64,000 bases of DNA from NCBI GenBank assembly GCA_025094145.1, contig JALLLS010000078.1, positions 1-64,000 of the forward strand, read 5' to 3'. The notes under the pieces were generated by a model. The model made no database searches. It saw nothing but the letters and a program-made list of their open reading frames with translations, and was not told the DNA's origin. Numbering within the stretch: position 1 is the stretch's first letter; every line of letters begins with the position of its first letter. The position numbers and the translations under genes are program-made. This DNA is from Spinellus fusiger. Its lineage: Eukaryota > Mucoromycota > Mucoromycetes > Mucorales > Phycomycetaceae. Below, piece by piece: positions 33,213-44,675 of the stretch.

Positions 33213-35725
33213 TAGGAAAGACGGTTGTTGACCGCAGTGGCATTGGCAGTGGCAGTGGCAGTGGCATTAGCAATGGCAGGCCCTTTCCGTACAGAAGAAA
33301 GAGTAGAAGTGACTGTCTTGAGGAATCCCTCCTGTCCATGCTGTCCATGCTTCTCTTGTCCACGCGCCTGTCGTGACTTTTCAAATTCACCGTCCAACAT
33401 GGTACTAGAGTCCAACTCATCCTCATCCAGTGTCTCTAATGTATATCCCTGCCAATCACTCTGCTGTACTTTCAGAGCAGATTCCATGCGCCAATCTGCC
33501 TCCATCTTTGTAGCATGGTATCCCTTCCATGGCTCAGAGGCCTCTGATTGGGAGGAGCCTCTTCGCTGGCTGTCGGATTCGCTGGTGGGGCCTGGATAGC
33601 CCTTCCATATTTCCTCTTCTTCTGTGGAGGAGAGGGGGGTGGGGTAACCTGTCCATTTCTCAGAATCGTTGTCGTCCTGAGTCAAGAGGGAGTGGGAGGA
33701 GGTGTCCTGTGGGTTGCGTACAGAGGAGGAAGTAAGAGAAGCAGAGTCACAGGGGATGCCTTTGAGTTGGAGACTAGAGGGAATGAATTCAGGTGCAGTG
33801 GGAGACAGGCGGGACTTTTTTGTCTGTTGATTTTCATGGTAGGATCGTTGGGTGGTGCTGGTGGTGCTGGTGGTGCTGGTGGTGCTGGGTGTGCTGGTGG
33901 TGTTGGTGGTGTTGGGTGTGTTGGGTGTGTTGGGTGTGTTGGGTGTGTTGGGTGTGTTGGGCGTGGTGCTAGTATTACTTGTAGCAGTGAAGGATAGATC
34001 AGTGATATTCCTTTGATTCTCCTGATGAGGAAGGGTAGTAGTAGAAGAAGAAGAGGTAGAAGAGGTAGTAGTAAGAAGAAGAGGAGGAGTGGCATTAATG
34101 GTGGCATTAGTAAGAAGAGGAGTGGCATTAATAGTGGCATTAGCATTGGCAGTCACAATGGTAGTGGAGTTGGAGTTGGTATGGATATGGGTGGAGTGTG
34201 GATTGGTAGCAGTGGTCGTAGGTGGCACGTGATCAGACCAGCCAAACAGTGATTTCTCCTGCTTTCTTTGAGACACTGGAGTGGTGGGGGTGGGTATGTC
34301 TGGCTGTGACAAGATGACCACTGCAGAAGGTGGGACTGTGCCTGTGCCTGGGGGAGGAGGCGAGACACTGTGGTTGGATCTTGTCTCAGGTTCATCGGGA
34401 TCTTCCACCAATAGAATCACTGTACTCGGACGACGGGAGAGAGAGGCTCCAAGCTCCGGGTCTGATGGCGATGGCGATGGCTGTGACTGCTCCCAGATGG
34501 TCTCTTCCACATCCCATCGAATCTGTTCTCCCGGTAATAAAGGTTCTACTTCCATGCTCTCGTCCATAAGCTGGTCTCTTCTCAGATAGGCACGTGACAG
34601 AATCCAATGGCTCACTGTAGCATCTACTGGTGCAAGTTGGATGAGATCAGGAGGAGGAAGGACAGACACCCGAAGTCCTTCTAAATGAATGGCTTTGAGC
34701 GTAGACATTCGCCTGTTACTGCTGCTAGTGGTGGTGGTGGTAGAAGTAGACCATCCCAAGGCATCCTCCACCAAGTCAGCTGACTCTGTCACAGAGTTGT
34801 GCTGACATAGCTCCAACATGGAAAAAGCAACTGCCAATTTACGTGCACCGGGAGAGGAGAGCACAGGATGCTCTCTTCCGTTGGTGGTTTCTGGATCTCC
34901 CGCAGTGTAGGCCACGACAATAGACTGAATCGTCACAAGATGGGGCTCTATCCATGGAATAGCAATCATCATCCCCTTGGGTCCACGGTACTGATGATGA
35001 TCCAATGAAAACATCTCCATCTTCTGGCGCAACATGTCGTGGTAGGCCTGGTACTGGTTGTGAGGAGATAAAAGATGGATTAAATCACGAAACATATCCT
35101 TTGTACGGGAAGGACAGTACCACAGCCGACGCAGCCTTCTTATTTCTGGCAGTGACATGGCTTTCATGACAGCAGCAAATCCAGAGAAATCACGGTAGGC
35201 ATGCAAAAGAAGATAGGCTACACGTACATAGTGTGTGATGAGACTATCTTTAGGGTGGGCAGGCGGTATGACCATAGCTGCCTGTGTTCCGCCCTTCATA
35301 AGTTCCGACCAGTAAATGAGCTGGTGGGCTATACTGTGAGTGAGATAGCGGTGGAAGTCTACAAGGGGTACTAGTTTGGTTTGATGTCTGTCGATCTGAC
35401 ATAGCCACTGTTTCTTAAGCACAGCACCTGCAAACAACTGGGCATTTAACGCAGCTATCTGTCTAGCAAGAGTATCAGGGTCCCAGTGGAAAGCAGTGGC
35501 AGCCTGCACTGACAGCATCTGACGTGCTACTTGGTCTAGCTTGTTTTTTGCTATCCGAACCTCCTCCAACAGTCTTCTGTGAATGTTCACCGAGACAGAG
35601 GGACGGGCTTTTTTCGCTTTGGTGAGGTTCTCGGTGGCCAAAGCAAGTGCACTGGCACACACAGAAGAGGTCTTTGCAAAGGAAGAAAGTGGAACAAGTG
35701 GAAGACCACCGGCAACAGAGGCCAT
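33212..35725 (-). CDS. RasGEF-domain protein with repetitive tail
   Basis: A single 837-codon frame, intronless and GC-richer than its surroundings. Residues ~40-310 look like a RasGEF (Cdc25) catalytic domain: 'FHWDPDTLARQIAALNAQLF', 'VDFHRYLTHSIAHQLIYWSE', 'AYRDFSGFAAVMKAMSLPEI' and 'RRLRRLWYCPSRTKDMFRDL' follow the core-helix pattern, then 'IPWIEPHLVTIQSIVVAYTA'. The match is moderate and no separate RasGEF-N domain is clear, so activity on a Ras/Rap GTPase is inference. The second half is disordered: Asn-Thr-Pro repeats from a GTTGGGTGT minisatellite (33840-33965) and four W-x-G-Y motifs near residues 691, 707, 733 and 758. The start at 35725 follows a 100-bp A+G tract (pyrimidine-rich leader on the coding strand). 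Confidence 0.75.
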   Translation of the reverse strand: MASVAGGLPLVPLSSFAKTSSVCASALALATENLTKAKKARPSVSVNIHRRLLEEVRIAKNKLDQVARQMLSVQAATAFHWDPDTLARQIAALNAQLFAGAVLKKQWLCQIDRHQTKLVPLVDFHRYLTHSIAHQLIYWSELMKGGTQAAMVIPPAHPKDSLITHYVRVAYLLLHAYRDFSGFAAVMKAMSLPEIRRLRRLWYCPSRTKDMFRDLIHLLSPHNQYQAYHDMLRQKMEMFSLDHHQYRGPKGMMIAIPWIEPHLVTIQSIVVAYTAGDPETTNGREHPVLSSPGARKLAVAFSMLELCQHNSVTESADLVEDALGWSTSTTTTTSSSNRRMSTLKAIHLEGLRVSVLPPPDLIQLAPVDATVSHWILSRAYLRRDQLMDESMEVEPLLPGEQIRWDVEETIWEQSQPSPSPSDPELGASLSRRPSTVILLVEDPDEPETRSNHSVSPPPPGTGTVPPSAVVILSQPDIPTPTTPVSQRKQEKSLFGWSDHVPPTTTATNPHSTHIHTNSNSTTIVTANANATINATPLLTNATINATPPLLLTTTSSTSSSSTTTLPHQENQRNITDLSFTATSNTSTTPNTPNTPNTPNTPNTPNTTNTTSTPSTTSTTSTTSTTQRSYHENQQTKKSRLSPTAPEFIPSSLQLKGIPCDSASLTSSSVRNPQDTSSHSLLTQDDNDSEKWTGYPTPLSSTEEEEIWKGYPGPTSESDSQRRGSSQSEASEPWKGYHATKMEADWRMESALKVQQSDWQGYTLETLDEDELDSSTMLDGEFEKSRQARGQEKHGQHGQEGFLKTVTSTLSSVRKGPAIANATATATANATAVNNRLS

Positions 35726-37884
35726 TTTTAAGAATACCTAGTGTAGTATAAAGAAAAAAGGAAAAAGAAGAGGAAAAGAGGAAAAAAAGAAAAAAGGAAA
35801 AAAAAGAACAAGAGGGAAAGAAAAAAAAAGAAAGAAAAAAAAAGGATGGACTGTCCATGAAAACTCCAAAGACTGACCCACGGAGACCAACAACGGATAC
35901 TCACGGAAATTAACAGTGGATTCACAAGGGATTTATAGAGTGGATTCACAGCAGATAAACAAGGAATCCACAGTTGTCTCATAAGGAGAGATCATTGAAT
36001 TCATAAGAGAATTCCATTGAATAACCATCAATTTACTACAGATTTATTACAGATTTATTGCAGATCTATTACAGATTTATTACATATCTATTATAGATTT
36101 ACTGCAGATTTACTACAGATTTACTACAGATTTACTATGGAACTACCACTGACTGGGTAGAGTACAAAGTCTCCTTCCAAAATAATAATAAAAACAGCAT
36201 CTCAGGCTGTTTTATCTTTCTTACTTGTTCTACTGGTACCACCGTCTGTAATTGAAAAAAGACAGTTTACGCCTCTTTAACTCTCTTTTTCTACTTTTTA
36301 TAGTATCAAAAGAGCGAATAGGAGAGCTAGCTTAGTTGTGCAAAAGTTGACAGCATTTGTCAATAGGAATATTATCTAATGAAATAGTCCTAGAAACATA
36401 TTCGACATGGACGATTCGTAGGAAAGAGATGCCGATTGAAAACAATCCAACAACTTCGATGCATACAGCAAAATACACTTTATCAACACAGCAGCAGATG
36501 TTATGCATAAGATGAGAAAGGACTCGACCTTTGATGAGAACAAGACTATAGAAACAAGTGGGTGACAAAGAATCGATGAATATTTAATGACACACCTGTC
36601 ACACGAGTAGCACTCAATATGCGGCTGGGTAGAAATGAGCTCACCCTGCAGACTTACACTCACAAGGCCTAATTTCTATTGGGGTTGTGAGTGTGGATCC
36701 ATAAGTAAAAGAGAAAAGAGATAGAAAAGAGACACTATTGATCTCTTGGAGAAAGAGAACAGAGACAGAAAATGCCTAATAAAATAAAATAAAATAAAAT
36801 AAAAAAGGTTATTTCTCAGTGTTCCTTGTCAGGAAAGTGCTGAGCCTAATAGATGTGTTGTACCTGGAAAACAAACAACTAGATAATTAAATAATTCGAT
36901 AACAAAATGATAAGCAGATAATAATAAATTATCCTTTTATTTATCTATTTATCTATTTATCTATTTTTATATCTATTTTTATATCTATCTATGTGTGGTA
37001 AAGTAGATGAATTTGTTGCTGGATCAATGGTTAGATGGAATGACTAACTCTAGACAGAAGCTGATCAAAGTCCATGGAAATGTGCAGTATACACAAATCC
37101 CTCACGACAAATAGCATTCGTTGTGCTATTCTATACAAAAACAATAATCAATCCAGTTTATCTTGAGATGGAGTCCACAGACCAACAAGCAATGATGAAC
37201 ACTTACAATACATGTAATCTTATCTATATACCATAAATAAGGTATTTAGATAGAGAAGACTTTTGCTCATCAGACAACTAGTGTATAGATGTGTATAGAA
37301 TGGTTTATAAATGCTTTTGTTTATGAGGAGAATAACAGATATAACTTAACCCAATATCTATGTGTAGCAATATATTTTATTGTACATTTTTCTTGTCTAC
37401 ACTATAAAGAAGAAGAAACATATATATATACATACATACAAACAGTGTAATTCATATTACAATAATCCCAAGACACATTCTATTTAGATACCACTATTTT
37501 TCAAAAGAACAGATCTTCATTAGTGTAGACATGCTTCAAGTAGTATTTCGATTCAGGTCAGCTTCATTATAGTTTAGAATTTAACATTTAAATAACTTGG
37601 AGTTGGACAGTTGGACAGTGCCTTGGCAAATACCAATGGACGATACTATGTCCATAGATAAGCCTATCAATAGAAATAGAATATTCAAGCCTCTATCCAC
37701 AATGTAGACAAGTACAGTTTCGTCTTAATTATACATCTTATAAGGAGGTCTACACTTTGCAACATGTTATGTATCATCACTGAATAGACACATGCTTTTG
37801 TCAAATAAGATAACCTTTTTATATTTTAATGGACCTGTTTGTAATTAAAGAATGAGACTATTCTAGGCAACATGTCTTTTTTCA
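35726..37884. other. Gene-free region upstream of RasGEF
   Basis: No supported gene. It contains the RasGEF leader, an 11-bp array of AGATTTATTAC-like units (36030-36140), a short AAAAT run (36781-36804) and TTATCTA repeats (36936-36990). Minus-strand frames at 36332-36663 have a few Cys codons ('HIECYSCDRC') but no recognisable family; they might be a decayed exon. Confidence 0.5.
36030..36140. repeat. 11-bp tandem repeat (AGATTTATTAC)n
   Basis: Roughly nine diverged units alternating 'agatttattac', 'agatctattac' and 'agatttactac'. Confidence 0.85.
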
Positions 37885-39832
37885 TTAAAGCATCACAAAG
37901 TCATAGATGAACATATCTATTGAATGAAATCGAAAAGTAGCATAACCAGATGTAATGCTTTTTTTCCATTCTTCCTTGGAATGATACACTGTTTCTGTCA
38001 TGTTCGGGTCTTGTTCAAACATGTCCTTGTAGTCCTTTGCACTCATACGGTAGTCCTGGATAAACTTCGCCTCCTGACTCTTCAGTCGTCGTACTGAAGT
38101 CCGTCCGTCTGTTTTATACAGATGGTACCAACGTGTCATCCCCTCGTCTCTACGAGCTTGGCCGCCATAAGAAGTGTTGAGTCTTTTTCGAGCAATAGTT
38201 TTCTTATTGTGGGCCACCTTGGTCATGGAAAAGAGTGTTCCAGTGTCTAAAACAGCCCACATATTTCCTATATAGTGGGAGACATTCATAATACACACAC
38301 CGAATTTCTTGAATTTATGGTGAGGCATATCGATTCGGATCTCTAAGGAAGGTTTCTTTATACGCCATGTACAGTTATGAAGTGACATGCTAGAGAGTTG
38401 AGGACAGCACAAATTCAAGTATTGGAAAACACAGTCTTCTGTTAGCCAAACACTGTCAAGATCGAGGCACTCAAGGCCGTGCTTTTCTGTGAGAAGGCCT
38501 GATTCATTGGAGATCTCAATATCAATTGAGGTGATGCTCAGTCGCTTGAGATGCTTCAAGGAGTTGAGAAGATGGTTTAGTGTAAATTGAACAGCATTGC
38601 ACTCCTCCAATTTCTCTCCATACAGAATGAGTTCTGTCAGATAGGGACACACCCTACTCAGATGATGTGTAATATCACGATGAATATTGATGTCTGTCCA
38701 TGTTGATAGGCCAATCGACTGAGTATTTTGATGAAGACACAGTAGCATATTATGAAATAAGGATCTGGACATTGGATTGAAAAAGGTGTAAGAGTGGGGG
38801 AATGTCATCCTCAGTTCATCAAACTGAACATTATTCAGTCCAAGGATAGTAAACAAATCATCATGGCACCACGTTCGAGTGGAACCACCATGCAGTTTAA
38901 ATTTCTTGAGATGGACAAGGTGTTCTACTAGCGAAAGTTGGCCTATGGTATAGCTTGCATAGTTGGTATTATAAGAGTGTTTGTTTTCGACCCATTGAAC
39001 ATTGCTCCATGTAAACGTTGTTAGTGTAGGGTATTTCTGAGAAAAGTAAAACATCCAAGAGGCACCATGTATTTGTGTTGATTCTACATTGAATTGTTTC
39101 ATTCTTTTCGCGGGTGTGAGATCTCGCGACGTATAAGCTACACCTGTTTCTGGTTCATTGAGAAACACATGCATCAAATGCACACACTCTAGCATTGGAC
39201 AGTGGGTATGAATTGTATCAATTGTATTAATATCAAAGTCAGGAGCGTAAGATCCTTGTCCAAGGGTATCTTCACCAGTAAGAGCAAGGGACTGAAGCCA
39301 ATATACATGAGAAAACAAAGGAAGAAACATCTTTTGTCGGTGAAGATTATTTATGACCTCCAACAAAGTTCAAACATCTCAACTGTTTTCCAAACAGAGG
39401 TATATAGTAATTAGCAATCTTAGAAACACTTAGATTAGGCAATGTGTCGAGGTATTTCCAGCGAGATAAGGCAGAGGTACAGCGGGAATAGTGCCATAGA
39501 CGAGGTGGTAATATGAGGTGCCTTATGAAAGGGCATAGCGTAACAAGCGACTCAAACTCATCGCGTGATATGCCAACGTTGTCTGTCATTATGAGAATAT
39601 TGACATGCCTGCCCCAAGATTCTGTTGTTTCTGTTGCTTTCAGACATTGATAAAAAGCACGGAACTCATGTCGAGACTTTATGATGTATGAACGATGAGC
39701 AAAAGATATAAAGTATTTTTTCCATCGCGAGTTTACGTATAAACACTGAAAGAGGTCTTTAGTTGATAGTCCACTGGCAATCGTGTTGGCTATTGTTGTT
39801 ATATGACAAATATCAGTCATTTTACTTATCAC
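37885..39832 (-). CDS. F-box/LRR-like protein, broken or spliced near 39350
   Basis: Two overlapping minus-strand frames. The first (39832-39347) starts with an F-box-like segment, 'NTIASGLSTKDLFQCLYVNS' then 'RWKKYFISFAHRSYI', and ends soon after 'YIPLFGKQLRCLNFVGG'. The second (39366-37885) continues with leucine-rich material such as 'LSLVEHLVHLKKFKLHGG', 'NHLLNSLKHLKRLSITSIDI' and 'CLDLDSVWLTEDCVFQYLNL'. Together they make a ~640-residue F-box protein of a type common in Mucoromycota, expected to recruit substrates to SCF ubiquitin ligase. The frames differ by one base. A 73-bp intron from GTTGGA to TTCAG would join them in phase but would delete a plausible 'LPLFSHVYWLQSLAL' stretch, so a frameshift (pseudogene or sequencing error) is equally possible. 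Confidence 0.7.
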
Positions 39833-40156
39833 TGGGCGATTCCATGGAACAAATTATTTGTACACAGAAAAATCATAATACAGTGAGTTGTGGAATCGAC
39901 AGGAACGGTTTTGTATACCGACCTACTAATGGTAGAATGCCATCATTTTTTGGCTGTCATAAAAACATACACAGTAAAGACTTCCAATATAAATGTGCTA
40001 TACAAAGAGAGAATAGAATAGAATAGAATAGCAGTCGGATATTTACTATGTGCAAATAATTAGTATTTGGTATAGATCATTCTGCTTCCAATACAGTCTA
40101 GTCACTTTAACCTCTACTTGTATTAGGACATGTAATAAGCCTGACTGTATATATTA
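39833..40156. other. Spacer before the left 686-bp element
   Basis: AT-rich sequence upstream of the F-box gene with a short GAATA run (40009-40030). A plus-strand open frame covering 39763-40026 overlaps the F-box start and is probably spurious. Confidence 0.45.
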
Positions 40157-40842
40157 AAGTGATCAAAAGAAAGAATCAGAATTCTTTTCTAAATCCAGAT
40201 TTCCATTCTTTAGTTTTGTAGTTTATCTTGATAGTGTTATCCCTTTATGAATCTATTAGATAGAGATATGACATTTTCAATAGATACATAGAAGAGTGTT
40301 TATAAGACAAGAAGAAGGTTTTATTACAAGGCCAGTTAATAACCACCATCAGTCTTTGGCATCAGTGACAGTCTGACATTTCCGCCCCATGCTGACAATG
40401 AGGCTGTCTATTGTCTTTGATATTTTACCTTATTCCAACATCAGGGCCAGTAAAGAGCCATTACTATACCCTTTACTACTCTCTCATTGAGTTGTTCTAC
40501 TCGTGTGGGGTCTAGCATGGTCTTGTAGACAGTGGCCGACTCCAAAGTGTATAAAAGAGAGATACTCGAGTTCATGGCAGCAGACATCTCCCAAGTACAT
40601 CAATGTACTTGTTGGGGGTTTATTCTACCCTCTACTACAATCCATCTCCCAACACCCTCCCCAATGAAACAACCCCTATCACCACTCCACCACCTCCAAA
40701 ATTCTTCTCCAGGACATTCTTTGGATGAGTCAGACATTGCATGCAAAGAGGTGCTATGAATAATAATAATAGTGCATGTTATCTTTTAATATAGAAATAG
40801 CTCGAGATTTCAAAATATTCCGATTCTTTCTTTTGGTTACTT
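40157..40842 (+). mobile_element. 686-bp non-autonomous Tc1-type element, copy 1
   Basis: Flanked by TA on both sides, with inverted ends AAGTGATCAAAAGAAAGAATC and AAGTAACCAAAAGAAAGAATC. Its centre (about 40315-40700) matches the 3' half of the 1,202-bp elements at 53653 and 61431, so it is an internally deleted relative with diverged ends. A 75-codon frame inside is a passenger of transposase-derived sequence. An inverted copy of the same length is at 44676-45361; the two appear almost identical, with one difference (CAC/CGC codon) noticed. Confidence 0.88.
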
Positions 40843-41035
40843 TACTTATGATAGTGATTCTTATGCTTTAATAAAGAATCCATATCGTACAGTTGACTCA
40901 ATGTACTATAAATATGGCACTGAATAGCAAGTAAAGTACCTTTAATTTTATTTGAACAGTTGAATCCATGAAAAGAGTAGAAGCAAGTAGACAGAAGATG
41001 GAAAGATACCTTCACTGATAGAGACATCACAACTA

Positions 41036-44000
41036 TCATTGGGACTCAAGTTGCTCTACTCTAGCTAATAATGTCTGAACCAATGCCTCAAGTTGCTCTC
41101 GTCTTTCACGCTCTTCTTCTAATCTCTTCTCAAGATCCTTTTTAACCTTCTCAATTTCAGTCTTGGCAAAGTTCTTGAGTTTAGTTTCCAATACTTCATT
41201 GCCACCTGTAGAAACTCCTCCAAATTGAAAGCGTGAGGCAATGTTTTTCACACCAGCAGGTCGAGGGGCCTGTTCCTCTTGTTCTTCTTTGGTTTCCTTG
41301 GTCTCTTTTGGCTCATAAGCAGGTACAGGTTCCCACATTCTGCGTTGCACTGGCTTCAGGTTGGTCTTTGCAATGTCCTCTGCACCCACAGAAAAGGGTG
41401 TAGGGAATTTGTTAAAGATGGGCTTGGAGGGTTTGACAGGCAGGAGAGGGGTTGTTTTCTCGGGTGAGCTGGTTTCTTTATGGTCTGTCACTGGGATTTC
41501 ATCAGGTGCCTGTTTCCATCAAGATACAATAATAAAAAGATGAGTTGAATGCATTATGTATTCTCTTTTGAATCGTAGATGGATAAAGATGTATAGGTTG
41601 ATGTGGGCATGTCTTTTTTTTTTCTTTCAATTATTATTATTACCTGCTCCAACTCCTTTTGAAGAATCTCAGTTTGACTTGGCTCCAGGTTAGGTGTTTG
41701 GGGTGCACGTCTGGCTTTTGTAGGACGAGCACGAGTGGGTGCTGTTAATTTGGGGCCTGAAGGAAGATCGCTAAAGTCTCTTGTCTCTTCTTTAGGAGTT
41801 ACTAGTTCTTCTGTTTCTTGGGTAGATGTGTTTACTCCATTGGGGGTGTCTGTAGTGTCTTGGGTGTTCTCAGGCACTTCATCTGATGCCTCTTGGACCT
41901 CTTCTTCAGGTATCTGTTCAATAGGTGCCTGTTCAATCCCTTCAGGCTCAGGTGTATAGATATCATTGGATACATTGGGAGAGGCCACAGTTTCCTCTGG
42001 TTTTTCTTCTGAAGAGATTTGTGAAGAAACAGCATCAGATGTCTTTACAAAGGATTCGGATGTTAGTGTTTCTACAGACAAGGGTGTACCAAGTGATACC
42101 TCTTCAGAAATAGACTCAGTCTTTGGTGACATGACTGTTTCGGATAATAGACTCTGAGGACGAGAAGGAATAGATGGACGGCCAAGGACTGAAGGTACAA
42201 CAGGAGAAATAGTGGTGGCGGTGGGAGTAGTGATGAGAGGAGAGGTAGGTTCGTCTTCTGTTGGGATAGGTTTGATGACTTTCTCTGGCTCTTTCTCTTC
42301 ATGGGATTTCTCTTCCTATGATACAACCCATTAGAATAAGCAGTATCTCTGTTGAGCAATGATATCCTTTAATGCTTACCTTCTCTTGATACACCGAGGC
42401 ATTTAATTCTTTGGTATTAGGCAATAGTGGAAGTTTCATTGATTCATGAATAGCAGCTAGAGTGACATCAGGAGTAATGGGCTCAGGCTGTACAGGTGAT
42501 TCTTGAGATACCTGCTGTTCTGTCAATAGGGAGCTGGGTCGGCCTACACCACTTGCATTGGAGATGATGGAAGGAGAACGAGAAGAATTGCTAGGAAGAG
42601 GAGGAAGGCGGAATCCGCCTGACAATTGAGGAGAGTTGAAAGATTGTTGAGAGCCAACAGAGGTGACAGACTTTCGAGAACGTACAGGTGCAGGTGGTGC
42701 AGTAGATTCCTCTTCAATTTCCTTTACAAAGTTGGAGGGGAATACACCTGTGGCTCCTCTCTCATTCTTTCCTTCCCACCATCCATCATCTGCATGTCTA
42801 TCGAGTATATCAACATATTCACCTCTCAGCAATCCAAGTTCATCTATAGTCAAAAGTAAATGCCATGAGAATGAATAACTCGATAAAAGAAAAGCATACC
42901 GCTATTCTCAGCATCATAAGGGTGAAGGACAATAGCCTTTCCAACTACTCTCCATTAAAGACAAAGGAGAAAGAGAGAAAAAGAGAACTACGTTAGCATA
43001 CAGTATAAGAAATAGATAGTATAGAATCATAATACATACGAGAAGGCTTGGGAGTAGGCTTATCAGTGTGTTTCGATGTCTTTTCTTCCACTTGTTCCTT
43101 TGGTGTATGTTCCTCATAAACCTCAGTAGAAGTATGTGTTTGGGATACTTCATGAGATGAAGGTTCAGGTATCTTAGGAGGAGGCAAAAAGGCAGCAGAA
43201 GTCTCTGACTTGAAACACACATACACATATACACATTAATACAAAGAAATCCTTATAGTAAAGCCACTGATATGGACTATAGTAGGTGTGTGTGTGTGTG
43301 TTTGTGTGTTTTTTGCTTACCGATGACTCTTCTGGGGATGTCTTTTTGGGACTACCCGCCTTTTTAAGAGAAGGAAATCCTCCTGCTAAAAGACTACCAA
43401 TACCACCTTGTTTTATACCAAACGCAGCCAACTTGAAAGCAGGTCTATTGACTTCTGTATTGGAGTCAGACAATCTCCATAGAAATCCCAATCTCTACCT
43501 TCACTATCCTCGGATCCCTCAGAATGGGCTACTGTAGTGCTTATACCAAAGTCAGGACGTCCAGGTATATCAATCTCCTCTACATACTACATTATATATG
43601 CCTGTTAAGACACCTTTTCACAGCCATTATTGATATTCTTACCTTTGCAGGAAATCGACCCATTTTACCATTGTTCTCACCACGCATCCAGCCATCCGCT
43701 GTCTTTTCATAAACAGTAATAATGCTTCCTTTGTGAAGTGTCAACTCCTCAGGTGCTTGCATAGCATAATCCTCCATGACACGTGCCATACCAAGTGGCT
43801 GGGCTATACAACAGCATAGACATTGGACAGTCAAAGAATGAGTCTACATTGTACACTACGCACTACACTTTATAGGCCTCCTTCACTACCTGGCTTCTTC
43901 TCCTGTTCGGCTGTATCCTGCTCTTCTTGCGAAGAAATCAGGACTGTTTCTTTTATCTCCTCTTCTATAGGCTGCACAAACTACGAGACAGGCATGTATA

Positions 44001-44316
44001 AGCTCTATTGTTCTTTTCTGTCCATAGGGATAAATTACATTGCTAGGAAAATAGCCACTGGTACCATCCTCTTTTGTTCCCAACCACCAGTCAGCGTCAG
44101 AGGTATCTGTCACTACCAATGTGCTGTGTTCAGAAAAAGACAACTCGTCCTCACGCTGGGCTTCGTAGGTGTGGTGTGCTATCACTTTGATATCTTGTCG
44201 TGGTGTTATTCTCCTGGTATGTCTTCTCTTTTCTCTGCTATTTCTTCTATATCTTCTATATCTGATATCTATTCTACTTCTGATATCTACTCTGTGCTGT
44301 TTGGCTTACTTGTCAT
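41036..44316 (-). CDS. Three-SH3-domain adaptor with C-terminal coiled coil (CIN85/CD2AP- or Sla1-like)
   Basis: A multi-exon gene. The start is inferred as a 7-bp first exon (ATG at 44316) spliced to 'TEKRRHTRRITPRQDIKVIA'; without it the first SH3 lacks an initiator. SH3-1 reads 'HHTYEAQREDELSFSEHS' and 'DWWLGTKEDGTSGYFPSNV'; SH3-2 'DYAMQAPEELTLHKGSIITV' and 'GWMRGENNGKMGRFPAK'; SH3-3 (42853 on) 'DELGLLRGEYVDILDRHADD' and 'GWWEGKNERGATGVFPSNFV'. Between SH3-2 and SH3-3 is a segment 'PAFKLAAFGIKQGGIGSLLA' joined by a 44-bp intron at 43470-43515. The rest is Pro/Ser/Glu-rich and ends in a coiled coil 'KVKKDLEKRLEEERERREQL'. Three SH3s, a proline-rich middle and a terminal coiled coil resemble CIN85/CD2AP; yeast Sla1 also has three SH3s. 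A role at cortical actin/endocytic sites is inference. Confidence 0.8.
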
Positions 44317-44675
44317 GGAGAAGTAGTATAGTAGTTGTAATAAAACAGAGAACGTGCAGAGTAAAGAGTTCAGTCCCCTTTTCCCCTTTTCTCCTTTTCT
44401 CCTTTTCCCCTTTTTCCTATTGGCCTATCAGCCCATTTAAGATAGCGCTCATGAAATACCTAAATTGAAATGCGTTTTCTTGTCTTTATTGGATCTATAG
44501 AAACAGTGTCAAAATGATAGCTATTATTACACTGAAGATGATAAGAAATAGCAGTGTTGGTTCATTTATTCATAGGCTGCTTATTCATAGGCTGTTTGTG
44601 TTGTAATAATAGACAGTTTCTCTCAAGTGTATAACAGAGCTGTATAGATTTAGTCCTGATGGTATTGCAGTAATA

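Noticed and set aside
33040..33376. Long plus-strand frames of repeated Tyr-Phe-Val-Phe-Cys-Ile-Leu
   Set aside because: Produced by the 7-bp minisatellite read in three frames; no start context or conservation.
36332..36663. Minus-strand frames with clustered cysteines
   Set aside because: No start/splice context or known zinc-binding spacing; left as unassigned sequence.
40532..40759. 75-codon frame MADSKVYKREILEF... repeated in several elements
   Set aside because: It lies antisense to the Tc1 transposase remnant in every copy; conservation reflects element identity, not coding.
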